Positions 1 to 8,188 of a DNA stretch of 22,509 nucleotides are shown piece after piece. Location: NCBI GenBank assembly GCA_964475135.1, contig CAYYWL010000026.1:1-22509 (forward strand), in the 5' to 3' direction. A program made the position numbers and the translations under genes. The first letter of the stretch is position 1. Each line of letters starts with the position of its first letter. The notes beneath the pieces were generated by a model. That model saw nothing but the letters and a program-made list of their open reading frames with translations. It was not told where the DNA came from and ran no database searches. The DNA comes from TMED14 sp964475135 (GTDB lineage Bacteria > Bacteroidota > Bacteroidia > Flavobacteriales > Schleiferiaceae).

Positions 1-869
1 ATGCGCATTCCGCTTCCGCTGCGAATGGGGGCGATAAAAATCCCGTATTCGGCAAAATCTGGTTGATCTTCGCGGTAGCGTACTCCTTTGGGCGCGGAAT
101 CAAAGGGCCACTGCCGGCTGTACACGTCCACTTCGGCGTGGTGCAGCAGTGGAGCCACTTCTTCGAGGAACCACTTCATACCGCGCACGTTGGGCGTCCA
201 GTCCAGAGCCCCTAAGTGGTAGGCCTTTAGTTGAGCGGCTCCTGTCTCAGTCCATTTGCCGTGTTTGGGGTCGTAAGTACAAGGCAAGGTGTGGACGGGG
301 CCAAAGCGACGAAACCACTCGGAGTCTTCTGGGCTGATGGTCCAAATGCGTGCAACGCGTCGTGCCACTTGGGATTCCCAAATTTGGAGGCGCTTCGCCT
401 GAAGGGACACATACCCTCTTCGGTACCAGGGTTCGCTGCCGAGGCCGCGCATCCAAATTGCGTGTTCTACGTTGTGGGCACGCAGAATGGTCGGAACCGA
501 ACCCACTTCATCGAGGTAGACCGCCATAAAAATGCTGTCCACAACGACGACGTCAGCGCGCTGTGCGCGCTCAGTGATGACCGCCGAAACTTCAAGAGTC
601 CAAAACCTGCTGGCATAATAACTCTCGCGCGAGAAGAGGTTGGCGAGTGCCGTACGTACGCTGGGCTTGGTCGATGCCGCAATGGCCTCTAGCGTCACAC
701 CCTTAATGGGGCACGCGGGGTGCTCGACCCAGTGCTTTTCGGTATTCAATGCCACCACATGCACCGAGTGCCCCGACGAAGCTTCAAGGCGTATGAGGGA
801 TTCCATCGCCAAGCTGCTTCCGTCGCGACCCGGGAATGGGACTTTGTTGCACAAGTGAAGAATCCTCAT
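1..869 (-). CDS. Family 4 glycosyltransferase, C-terminus missing (runs off the window)
   Basis: This is an open frame of 289 codons with no stop before the window edge, so the 3' end is missing. The start MRILHLCNKVPFPGRDGSS has the N-terminal Rossmann strand and glycine-rich loop of GT-B enzymes. RAHNVEHAIW near residue 130 and GALDWTPNVRGMKWF near residue 220 are typical of Bacteroidota GT4 transferases, and APIRSGSGMRI at the edge begins the nucleotide-sugar binding segment. Family knowledge: these cytoplasmic or membrane-associated enzymes transfer a sugar from a nucleotide sugar to a lipid-linked or polysaccharide acceptor. The specific sugar cannot be read from sequence. The ATG overlaps the LptF/G stop by 4 bp (ATGA), so it is the last visible gene of the ftsK-lolA-lptF operon and is probably translationally coupled. 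The context fits a role in surface glycan or LPS. Confidence is high for the family and low for the substrate. Confidence 0.9.
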   Translation of the reverse strand, partial: MRILHLCNKVPFPGRDGSSLAMESLIRLEASSGHSVHVVALNTEKHWVEHPACPIKGVTLEAIAASTKPSVRTALANLFSRESYYASRFWTLEVSAVITERAQRADVVVVDSIFMAVYLDEVGSVPTILRAHNVEHAIWMRGLGSEPWYRRGYVSLQAKRLQIWESQVARRVARIWTISPEDSEWFRRFGPVHTLPCTYDPKHGKWTETGAAQLKAYHLGALDWTPNVRGMKWFLEEVAPLLHHAEVDVYSRQWPFDSAPKGVRYREDQPDFAEYGIFIAPIRSGSGMR

Positions 870-2269
870 GCCCTGGCTTTGCGCAGTCTTAGAGTGAACT
901 GACCGTCACGAGCAGCCCACACCGTGAGTGCAAGCGCAAAAGGACCGAGCACGAGGTTGGGACCCCACATGGCCCAGAAGGGGCTAAGTACCCAAGTTCG
1001 GCCGAGCTTTTCAGCGACCATTGTTAGCACGTAGTGCAGCAAAAAGAGTAGGACGCTGGCTACAAAAGCCCATCCGAATCCGCCGCGCTGAATGATGCTG
1101 CCGAGTGGAGCACCAATGAAGAACAGCAGCACGCAGGCGATTGCTACACTGAATTTCTTGTGCCACTCTAGGTAGTGGCGGGCGAGGTGCTGGTTGCGCC
1201 ACTCGAGCTCTGACCCAATTTGGCGCATGTAGTCCCGGTTCGTCTGCGCCAGATTCAACGCGTTTTGGGTGGCACGGTAGCGGTGAATTGGCTGAATCCG
1301 GTTCCATGCAGAATAGTCACCGTCCCAATCTGCACCACCTGCAGAAGCTGCATTGATACTGTCGCTATTCCATCCTCCGAGCTTGCGCTGCATACTGAGG
1401 CTTACTTCGCTCATGCGCTTCGAAATCTGACTGTTCAGCTCGGTGATCGAAGTGTCCAATTGATTAATTGTAAGCATGTTGTATTCGTTGCTTCGCTGGA
1501 TACTGCCGAGGTCTCCAAGGATGAACGAAGACATGTCCAAGCGCACGGTCATGCTATCGAATGTGGTCGAAACGGCTCCGTGGCGCAGGCGCTCTTGGCG
1601 GACGGATTCTTTGACGTCGGCATAGCTCCGTCCATTGCGTAGCACGAGGGTCATCGTCGCACTTCCTTCAGGGTAGCGGATTTCGCCTTCAGGAGCGGTT
1701 AGAACCCCGGTGTTGCCCCGTCCGCGCTCGCGGTGGTCGTAGAGAATGACGTCGTAGATCTTGTTCTCGTCCTTGCTGCCGACTTTAACGCTGTACCCGT
1801 CGAGTCCGCTCACGAATACCCCAGGCTTGAGCTTAAACGTGGGTTTTTGACGGGCAATGTTAAGGAGCAGGTTTTCGCCCTTGTAGTTCGCCACCGGAAT
1901 AAAGTTGTTGCTCACAAAAAACATGAGCACACCAATCACTGCCAAAACCAATGTGACCGGCCGCAGCATGCGCACAAACGAGAAGCCAGCCGCTTTGGCG
2001 GCGGCGTATTCTTTGGATTCCGCCCACTGCCCGTAGACCATGATTCCGGCAAAAAGTACCGCGATGGGCGCCGCCATAGGGAGGATGGAGACGGACCAGT
2101 ACCCCATGAGCTCGAGGATGCGCCAAATCGAAATTCCGCGCCCCGCAAGGTCGTCCATGTACTTCCAAACCATCTGCATCAGCAGAATGAATACGCTCAG
2201 CGCCAACGTTTTGGCGAAAATCTGAACGAAGTTGGCGATGAAGTAGCGGTCGAGCTTGCCCAAGGCCAA
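866..2269 (-). CDS. lptF: LptF/LptG family LPS export permease (YjgP/YjgQ)
   Basis: 467 aa. LptF/LptG are the inner-membrane permeases of the LptB2FG ABC transporter, which extracts LPS and passes it to the periplasmic Lpt bridge. The N-terminus (LDRYFIANFVQIFAKTL) is the family signature and leads into a helix at about 12-35. Further hydrophobic segments lie near 55-80 and 100-125, then a long periplasmic region (about 130-370), then three helices near 375-460. This six-helix, large-periplasmic-loop plan is standard. The length exceeds proteobacterial LptF (about 360 aa) but fits Bacteroidota homologues. The start is TTG, directly after the LolA stop (TAATTG). No ATG lies near the conserved N-terminus, so TTG at 2269 or the next TTG at 2263 is used. 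It sits between LolA and a glycosyltransferase. LptF and LptG cannot be separated from sequence alone, so the symbol is provisional. Confidence 0.93.
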   Translation of the reverse strand: MALGKLDRYFIANFVQIFAKTLALSVFILLMQMVWKYMDDLAGRGISIWRILELMGYWSVSILPMAAPIAVLFAGIMVYGQWAESKEYAAAKAAGFSFVRMLRPVTLVLAVIGVLMFFVSNNFIPVANYKGENLLLNIARQKPTFKLKPGVFVSGLDGYSVKVGSKDENKIYDVILYDHRERGRGNTGVLTAPEGEIRYPEGSATMTLVLRNGRSYADVKESVRQERLRHGAVSTTFDSMTVRLDMSSFILGDLGSIQRSNEYNMLTINQLDTSITELNSQISKRMSEVSLSMQRKLGGWNSDSINAASAGGADWDGDYSAWNRIQPIHRYRATQNALNLAQTNRDYMRQIGSELEWRNQHLARHYLEWHKKFSVAIACVLLFFIGAPLGSIIQRGGFGWAFVASVLLFLLHYVLTMVAEKLGRTWVLSPFWAMWGPNLVLGPFALALTVWAARDGQFTLRLRKARA

Positions 2270-2926
2270 TTACTTGGTTTTGGGCGCGATGTACTCGTAG
2301 GAAGCGGGGTAGTTGCTTCGCACGAACTCGACATCTTTGGCTTTGAGGCCTTGGTTGGTTTCGTAGGCGAGCAGCGTAATGGTCGAGGTCGTCCCGTTTT
2401 TTCCTTCTTCAGCGAAACTGTAGAGCTTGAGCGTCTTGGCGTCGATGCCCAAGGTGACCTTAGCTACGTCAGGGTCATTCTTTGGAACCATGCTCACGTA
2501 CTTGATCGTCCGACCATTGACGGTTTTGGTTCCGGCCCATGCAAATGAGGAGCTCTTTTCGTACTGGCTAAGCAGGACGGCTGGCGTGTACTGCTGAGCG
2601 TCTCCGTCGAGCTTGCGCACAATGATTTCTTCGTCCTCAGGGCTCACCGTCGTAACAAATCCGGACTTGAAATAGAAGGTTTGGCCTTGAAGCACGAGCT
2701 TGGCGGATTCTCCGACCACCCATACCTCGCCGCTGGTTTTGCGTTCGACGCGCTGGCCGTTGCGGCCGGGGGCGTTGAGCACTGAAGTGAAGCTGAGTTT
2801 TTGGTCGGTGTAGGCGAGTGTTTGCTTTTTAACGCGCTGCAAAAATGCGAGGGGAGTCTCTGTTTGGGCCACCGACGTAAAACTGAGCAGGGCAAGGCCC
2901 ATAACGGTAAGTTGGCGAATGATCAT
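2270..2926 (-). CDS. LolA-like outer-membrane lipoprotein carrier
   Basis: 218 aa. It has a signal peptide (MIIRQLTVMGLALLSFTSVAQ, cleavage probably after VAQ at about 20-21). The mature part is beta-rich, with FLQRVKKQTLAYTDQKLSF leading into alternating strands and GEVWVVGESAKLVLQGQ in the middle, the pattern of LolA-like periplasmic carriers in Bacteroidota. The family shields the acyl chains of lipoproteins in the periplasm and delivers them to the outer membrane. Many Bacteroidota have several LolA paralogues, so this copy may not be the essential one. Its ATG overlaps the ftsK stop by 4 bp and its TAA directly abuts the TTG of the LptF/G gene, so the three are co-transcribed and probably coupled. 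The FtsK-LolA-LptF neighbourhood is recurrent in this phylum and supports the assignment. Confidence 0.85.
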   Translation of the reverse strand: MIIRQLTVMGLALLSFTSVAQTETPLAFLQRVKKQTLAYTDQKLSFTSVLNAPGRNGQRVERKTSGEVWVVGESAKLVLQGQTFYFKSGFVTTVSPEDEEIIVRKLDGDAQQYTPAVLLSQYEKSSSFAWAGTKTVNGRTIKYVSMVPKNDPDVAKVTLGIDAKTLKLYSFAEEGKNGTTSTITLLAYETNQGLKAKDVEFVRSNYPASYEYIAPKTK

Positions 2927-5358
2927 AGATTGTTGAGTCGTTCGTTGAGGTGCATTTCGTCTTGGATCAGAACCTGGCGGGCCTTGGAGCCTTCGAAGGG
3001 GCCGATGATTCCAGCGTCTTCGAGTTGGTCAATCAAGCGTCCCGCGCGGTTGTACCCAAGTTTCAGTTTGCGCTGCAAAAGCGATGCCGAGCCCTGCTGG
3101 TGAATGACCACGATGCGTGCGGCTTCTTCAAACATACTGTCGCGCTCGTCAGCGCTGAAGTTTCCTCCGCCACCTAGGCCACTGTCTTCGGATTCGTATT
3201 CAGGAAGCTGGTAGGCATCGGGGTAGCCCTGTTGGCTTCCAATGAACTCGCAGACCTGCTCGACCTCGGGCGTGTCCAAGAAGGCGCACTGCAGGCGAAT
3301 GAGGTCGTTTCCGCTCGAAATCAGCATGTCACCTTTACCAATGAGCTGCTCGGCGCCTCCCGCATCGAGAATCGTGCGCGAGTCAATTTTGGCGCTCACT
3401 TTAAAGGCTATACGCGACGGGAAGTTCGCCTTAATAATGCCCGTGATGACATTAACCGAAGGGCGCTGCGTGGCGACGATCAGGTGAATGCCAATGGCTC
3501 GCGCCAGCTGAGCAAGGCGCGCAATCGGGGTTTCGACCTCTTTGCCTGCCGTCATGATGAGGTCAGCAAACTCGTCGATTACAAGAACGATGTAGGGGAG
3601 GTAGCGGTGACCTTCCTCAGGGTTGAGTTTGCGCGCGGTAAACTTGGCGTTGTACTCCTTGAGGTTGCGCACAAATGCGGACTTGAGTAGCTCGTAGCGC
3701 TGGTCCATCTCAATGCAGAGTGAATTCAGCGTGTGGATCACCTTCGTGGTGTCGGTGATGATGGCCTCGTCGGTCCCTGGGAGCTTGGCCAAGAAGTGGC
3801 GCTCGATCGTGTTGAACAGGGTCAGCTCGACCTTCTTGGGGTCGACCAGTACAAACTTGACTTCGGCCGGATGCTTCTTGTACAAGATGGACGCGAGTAT
3901 AGCGTTTAGCCCCACGGACTTGCCCTGACCGGTCGCGCCGGCCATCAGCAAGTGCGGCATCTTTGCGAGGTCGACCACGAAGACTTCGTTTGAAATCGTT
4001 TTACCAAGCGCAAGAGGCAGGTCCATGTCGGACTTCTGGAACTTTTCTGACGCGAGCACTGAGCGCATACTTACCATTTGAGGGTGGCGGTTCGGAACTT
4101 CGATTCCGATGGTGCCTTTACCAGGAATCGGTGCGATAATGCGGATTCCGAGGGCGCTCAAACTCAGTGCGATGTCGTCTTCGAGCGACTTGATTTTGCT
4201 GATTCGGATTCCGGCCTCCGGAACAATCTCGTACAGCGTAACCGTAGGCCCGACGGTCGCCTTGATCTTGGCAATCTCGATTTTGTAGTTGCGTAGCGTA
4301 TCGACAATGCGCTCTTTGTTGGCCTCGAGTTCTTCTTGGTCCACCTTGGTGGTCGTTTGCCCGTAGTCGTTGAGCAGCTGAAGGGTGGGGAACTGGTAGC
4401 GCGAAAGGTCGCGGCGCGGATCGTAGGGGTCGAGATCCGAAGCCCTTGGTGTCGCGGCGAGGGCAGCGGCGGGCAGTACGATTTCGGGTTCCGGAATCGC
4501 GTCCACCTCGAGGTCAAGGTCTTGCGCTGAACTGACGAGCGTGGGCTCGGAAAGGTCTTCTAGTTCGTCCCAAGGAGCAATGTCAACTGCGGGCTCGGGG
4601 GCGACGGGCGAAACCGGAACCACCGGTGTTAGGTTCATTAAATCTACCACGTTGGGCGCCTCGTCGGGCAAGAGTTCTTCGTCTGCGACGACCAAAGGTT
4701 CCGCCCCAGAATCCACAGTTACCGGATCCATGGCACCAAAGGCCGCAGAACGTGCCGCCAGACGCGCGCCCAACTGCTGCGGGCGTAGCTGAAACACCCA
4801 CACCACGTGGACGGTAGTGGCTAAAAACCAGGCGAGTGCAGAACCTAGTGTTCCGACGAGGTGCGTACTCCATTGGGCGAGAAAGCGCCCGTAGTCGCCG
4901 ACCATGGCGTCTCCGAAGTCCCAAGGTATGAGTGCGAAGCCGCTTGTGATGAGTACGGCTCGAAGCAAGCTCCGGCGAAACCAACGACCTGCCTTAATGG
5001 GCAGTCCGAGGCCCCATTTGAGGCCGTACACCATCACTACGGACCACAAAAGGAGCGAGGCGAAACCAAAGCCCCTCACGGTGACCACCATGCCTACAGC
5101 GGCCCCGAGCGACCCTAAAATGTTGTGGATTTCGATGCCGCGCTGGGCTACAACCTGGCTGAATCCGAGTTCCATGGCGCTGTAGTCGGCTGTCCAAGTC
5201 CCTAGGGTAGAGGCGCTTGCAATAAAGCCAAGTAGACCAACAAACAAAACGAATAAGCCGAGCGCGGCGCGCAGAGATGGGCTTTCAGAAAGGTCGCGCC
5301 ACGCCTCTTTGAGGTCGGTAACGCGAAGGGTAGATGAGTTTTTTGTGCTTCGGGCCAT
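2923..5358 (-). CDS. ftsK: DNA translocase FtsK
   Basis: 811 aa, the usual length for Bacteroidota FtsK. It pumps chromosomal DNA through the closing septum and acts with XerCD at dif. The N-terminal membrane domain has about four hydrophobic segments (roughly 31-55, 82-118, 130-147, 165-190). An acidic, proline-rich linker spans about 210-310. The motor domain carries Walker A GATGQGKS at 474-481, DPKKVEL at 506-512 and Walker B VLVIDEFADL at 591-600. The C-terminal gamma winged helix lies at about 735-800, with LKLGYNRAGRLIDQLEDAG preserving the DNA-reading helix. The ATG at 5358 is 10 nt downstream of a TACCTTTG box on the minus strand. The gene is divergent from arginase across 40 bp and leads the operon containing LolA, LptF/G and the GT4 gene. 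No truncation is seen. Confidence 0.97.
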   Translation of the reverse strand: MARSTKNSSTLRVTDLKEAWRDLSESPSLRAALGLFVLFVGLLGFIASASTLGTWTADYSAMELGFSQVVAQRGIEIHNILGSLGAAVGMVVTVRGFGFASLLLWSVVMVYGLKWGLGLPIKAGRWFRRSLLRAVLITSGFALIPWDFGDAMVGDYGRFLAQWSTHLVGTLGSALAWFLATTVHVVWVFQLRPQQLGARLAARSAAFGAMDPVTVDSGAEPLVVADEELLPDEAPNVVDLMNLTPVVPVSPVAPEPAVDIAPWDELEDLSEPTLVSSAQDLDLEVDAIPEPEIVLPAAALAATPRASDLDPYDPRRDLSRYQFPTLQLLNDYGQTTTKVDQEELEANKERIVDTLRNYKIEIAKIKATVGPTVTLYEIVPEAGIRISKIKSLEDDIALSLSALGIRIIAPIPGKGTIGIEVPNRHPQMVSMRSVLASEKFQKSDMDLPLALGKTISNEVFVVDLAKMPHLLMAGATGQGKSVGLNAILASILYKKHPAEVKFVLVDPKKVELTLFNTIERHFLAKLPGTDEAIITDTTKVIHTLNSLCIEMDQRYELLKSAFVRNLKEYNAKFTARKLNPEEGHRYLPYIVLVIDEFADLIMTAGKEVETPIARLAQLARAIGIHLIVATQRPSVNVITGIIKANFPSRIAFKVSAKIDSRTILDAGGAEQLIGKGDMLISSGNDLIRLQCAFLDTPEVEQVCEFIGSQQGYPDAYQLPEYESEDSGLGGGGNFSADERDSMFEEAARIVVIHQQGSASLLQRKLKLGYNRAGRLIDQLEDAGIIGPFEGSKARQVLIQDEMHLNERLNNL

Positions 5359-5368
5359 GGACTACGCC

Positions 5369-5376
5369 CAAAGGTA
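5369..5376 (-). promoter_or_regulatory. Putative -7 box (TACCTTTG) for the ftsK operon
   Basis: Exact match to the Bacteroidota -7 consensus TAnnTTTG. It lies 10 nt before the ftsK ATG and is one arm of a perfect 10-bp inverted repeat (5369-5378 with 5385-5394, 6-nt centre). No convincing -33 element was seen. Confidence 0.7.
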
Positions 5377-5386
5377 GGCCAATTCC

Positions 5387-5394
5387 TACCTTTG
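5387..5394 (+). promoter_or_regulatory. Putative -7 box (TACCTTTG) for arginase-argS
   Basis: Exact TAnnTTTG match, only 4 nt before the arginase ATG. The transcription start should therefore fall at or next to the start codon. It stands back to back with the ftsK box, 10 nt apart. Confidence 0.7.
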
Positions 5395-5398
5395 ACCC

Positions 5399-6355
5399 AT
5401 GCTGCAGTTAATCACGGCCATGTCCGAATTGGGAGCGGGAACCCGAGGTTCTAGTCTTGGGTATGCCGCCATTCGCAGTGCTTCGTTCAGCATTCAGCCC
5501 AAATTCTTTAGGGCCCTTCAGCCGCGTAAAGTGCAAACTAATAATGCACTCCTGTACCGCCATCCCGAGACGCCCTACGGCAAGCGGATTCGCGGTATTG
5601 TGCGCATGTACCGCCGCATTTCGGCCGTGGTGGCCGAAACCCTTGACGACGGGCAGTTCCCACTCGTACTTAGCGGTGACCACTCTAATGCGGGCGGAAC
5701 CATTGCCGGCATCAAGCAAGCGTTTCCGCTGGCACGACTTGGCGTAGTGTGGATCGATGCGCACGCCGACATGCACTCACCCTACACATCTCCGTCGGGC
5801 AACATGCACGGAATGCCGCTCGCAACCGCCATTGGTGAAGACAACCTCGAGTGCAAAATCAACGATCCGAGCCCTGTCACGCGTGACGCGTGGACCAAAC
5901 TCAAGGGGCATCCGCAGCGCGTTCGCCCTGAAGATGTTGCCTTCATCGGGCTTCGCAGTACCGAAGAGCCTGAGGACGCCCTCATCGCCAAGTACGGAAT
6001 GACGGTGTACCGCGTTCACGAAGTGCGTGAACTCGGAATCTCGACTGTGGTCCAGCGCGTAATGAATCAAATGTCGGCCTGCGATATGGTCTACGTTTCA
6101 TTTGACGTGGATTCAATGGATCCAACGGTTTCGGTCGGAACCGGCACGCCGGTAGCTGGCGGCTTCGACGAGTCGGAGGCGAAGCAAATGCTTGAATTGT
6201 TTGCAGATGCACCGTTGGTGCGCTGCATGGAATTCACCGAAATCAACCCCCTGCTCGACAAGGGAGGCAACGCGATGGGAACCACTGCGTTCCGCCTTTT
6301 GCAAAACACGGTATACCGCCTTCAGGAGCGGTTGAGCCGACGTAACCTTCTTTAA
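5399..6355 (+). CDS. Arginase family ureohydrolase (probable arginase)
   Basis: 318 aa. Arginase hydrolyses L-arginine to ornithine and urea in the cytoplasm using a binuclear Mn centre. All ligand motifs are visible: GDHS (His95), WIDAHAD (Asp120, His122, Asp124) and SFDVDSMDP (Asp236, Asp238). SGNMHG (His137) and the late EINP (Glu281) also match true arginases. The N-terminal SELGAGTRGSSLG resembles the Bacteroidota arginase subgroup. Agmatinase or formimidoylglutamase are alternatives, but the SGNMHG segment favours arginase. The first ATG (5399) is 4 nt from the promoter box. The next in-frame ATG (5420) is a possible alternative that would leave a normal leader. argS follows after 2 nt, so arginine catabolism and arginyl-tRNA charging share a transcript. 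Confidence 0.9.
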   Translation: MLQLITAMSELGAGTRGSSLGYAAIRSASFSIQPKFFRALQPRKVQTNNALLYRHPETPYGKRIRGIVRMYRRISAVVAETLDDGQFPLVLSGDHSNAGGTIAGIKQAFPLARLGVVWIDAHADMHSPYTSPSGNMHGMPLATAIGEDNLECKINDPSPVTRDAWTKLKGHPQRVRPEDVAFIGLRSTEEPEDALIAKYGMTVYRVHEVRELGISTVVQRVMNQMSACDMVYVSFDVDSMDPTVSVGTGTPVAGGFDESEAKQMLELFADAPLVRCMEFTEINPLLDKGGNAMGTTAFRLLQNTVYRLQERLSRRNLL

Positions 6356-6357
6356 TC

Positions 6358-8130
6358 ATGATGGCTGACGCGTTACTTTCGGCCGTTTCGACGGTCTTGA
6401 ACGATTTATACGGATGGGATGGCCCCGTCGAACTCCAACCGACCCGCAAGGATTTTGAGGGCGATGCCACGCTGGTGGTGTTCCCCTTTCTTAAGTTGAG
6501 CCGCAAATCTCCCGTGGACACGGCACGCGAAATCGGCGAAGCACTACAGGCGGCCTCCCCGTTGGTATCCAGCTTTAACGCCGTCCAGGGTTTTTTGAAT
6601 ATTGTGCTGAGTTCCGACCAAATTCAGGCTCGCTTCGACGCCATTCGTTCCTCAGAAGCTTGGGGTACGGCGCCCTTTGACCCGAACGCCCCTGCGGCCA
6701 TGGTCGAATTCAGCAGCCCCAATACTAATAAGCCGCTGCACCTAGGACATGTGCGCAATATTTTGCTGGGCCACAGCGTAAGCCGTATTCTTGAGGCCAG
6801 CGGCCGCAAAGTGGTTCAGGTTCAGATTGTCAACGATCGCGGCGTCCACATTTGCAAGAGCATGTGGGCATGGCAGAAGTTCGGGGGCGGAATTACTCCC
6901 GATTCCGCAGGCAAAAAGGGCGATCACCTCGTCGGAGATTTTTACGTGCGCTTTGACCAAGAATTCCGAAGCCAAGTGCGCGAACTCATGGCTCAAGGTC
7001 TGGATGAGGATTCGGCCAAGGCGCAGGCTCCGTGCATGCTTGAGGTTCAAGAAATGCTTCGCCAGTGGGAATCAGGCGACACCGAGGTGCGAAGCCTGTG
7101 GGCGACGATGAACGGATGGGTGTACGACGGATTTAACCAGACCTACAGTCGTCTGGGCGTGCGCTTTGACCGCAACTACTACGAGTCCGACACCTACGTG
7201 CTGGGCAAGCAAGACATTGAAGAGGGATTGGCGCGCGGCGTGTTCTACCGTCGGGACGACGGCTCAGTATGGATTGACTTGCGCGAGGACGGCCTTGACG
7301 AGAAACTTGTTCTGCGCCGCGACGGAACCTCAGTTTATATGACTCAAGACATCGGGACGGCCATTCAACGCTTTAAGGACTTTTCAATTGACCGCCTCAC
7401 GTATGTGGTGGGCAACGAGCAGGACTACCACTTTAAGGTTCTGTTTTTGATTCTTAAAAAGTTGGGCTACGCTTGGGCTGATCAGTTGTACCACTTGAGC
7501 TACGGCATGGTGGACTTGCCCAGCGGCAAGATGAAGTCCCGTGAAGGCACGGTGGTCGATGCCGACGACCTGCTCGACGAAATGGAGGCCGCGGCCCGAA
7601 CCCTTAGCGAAGAGCTTGGCAAGACCGAGGGGCTCAGCGAGGACGAAAAGGCTCAGCTCTACCGAGTATTGGGCCACGGAGCCCTGAAGTACTTCATTCT
7701 GAAGGTGGATCCGCGCAAGCGCATGGTGTTCAACCCCGAGGAGTCCATTGACTTCAACGGCCATACCGGCCCGTTCATTCAGTACAGCCACGCACGCATC
7801 AAGTCAATTTTGCGCAAGGCTGAAGGTCGTAGCACCACGTGGAACTGGTCCGACGTTGCGGTCGACGAGCGCAGCAAGGAGCTGATTCAGACGCTGGATC
7901 GTTTTCCGCAAGCTGTGGAGCAGGCCGCCCGCACCTACAGCCCTGCTGTGGTGGCGCAGTTCGCCTACGACCTCGCAAAGGCCTTCAACGGATTCTACCA
8001 AGCGAATCCGATTCTCAACGCGGATTCAGAGGCACTTGTGGCATTTCGCGTCGAACTCTGCCGAACCACGGCGGCCGCTCTGCGCCGCGCCCTTGAACTG
8101 CTCGGCATCGAGGCTCCCGAGCGGATGTAA
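6358..8130 (+). CDS. argS: Arginyl-tRNA synthetase
   Basis: 590 aa, a normal class I ArgRS, which charges tRNA-Arg with arginine. The N-terminal tRNA-contacting domain covers about residues 1-110. The active site has SSPNTNKPLHLGHVRN with the HIGH-type HLGH at 128-131. The KMSKS-type loop is replaced by MKSREG at 392-397, as is usual in ArgRS. The C-terminal DALR anticodon-binding domain begins near FNGHTGPFIQYSHARI and runs to the end (ALRRALELLGIEAPERM). The start is ATG at 6358 or the adjacent ATG at 6361, 2 nt after the arginase stop, so it has no promoter of its own. A strong hairpin follows at 8137-8171. Confidence 0.97.
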   Translation: MMADALLSAVSTVLNDLYGWDGPVELQPTRKDFEGDATLVVFPFLKLSRKSPVDTAREIGEALQAASPLVSSFNAVQGFLNIVLSSDQIQARFDAIRSSEAWGTAPFDPNAPAAMVEFSSPNTNKPLHLGHVRNILLGHSVSRILEASGRKVVQVQIVNDRGVHICKSMWAWQKFGGGITPDSAGKKGDHLVGDFYVRFDQEFRSQVRELMAQGLDEDSAKAQAPCMLEVQEMLRQWESGDTEVRSLWATMNGWVYDGFNQTYSRLGVRFDRNYYESDTYVLGKQDIEEGLARGVFYRRDDGSVWIDLREDGLDEKLVLRRDGTSVYMTQDIGTAIQRFKDFSIDRLTYVVGNEQDYHFKVLFLILKKLGYAWADQLYHLSYGMVDLPSGKMKSREGTVVDADDLLDEMEAAARTLSEELGKTEGLSEDEKAQLYRVLGHGALKYFILKVDPRKRMVFNPEESIDFNGHTGPFIQYSHARIKSILRKAEGRSTTWNWSDVAVDERSKELIQTLDRFPQAVEQAARTYSPAVVAQFAYDLAKAFNGFYQANPILNADSEALVAFRVELCRTTAAALRRALELLGIEAPERM

Positions 8131-8136
8131 ACAAAA

Positions 8137-8171
8137 AATCCCGGTTCTGGCTCGAGGCCAGAACCGGGATT
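8137..8171 (-). terminator. Rho-independent terminator of the peptidase transcript
   Basis: A perfect 15-bp stem (8137-8151 with 8157-8171) has a 5-nt TCGAG loop. Read on the minus strand it is followed by a T-rich tail (complement of the A-run at 8133-8138), so it is a canonical intrinsic terminator for the C1 peptidase. On the plus strand no U-tract follows, so it is at best a weak terminator for argS. Confidence 0.9.
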
Positions 8172-8188
8172 CCCTAGAGACGTACGAC

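Noticed and set aside
231..692. 153-codon plus-strand frame at the left edge
   Set aside because: It is antisense to the glycosyltransferase frame, which has convincing GT4 motifs and no stop to the edge.
1733..2548. 271-codon open frame on the plus strand, antisense to LptF/G and LolA
   Set aside because: Both genes on the minus strand have clear families. This frame has no recognisable domain and is a by-product of GC-rich codon use.
8137..8171. Hairpin as a terminator for argS on the plus strand
   Set aside because: The plus-strand side lacks a U-tract; the T-rich tail is on the minus strand. Weak bidirectional action cannot be excluded.
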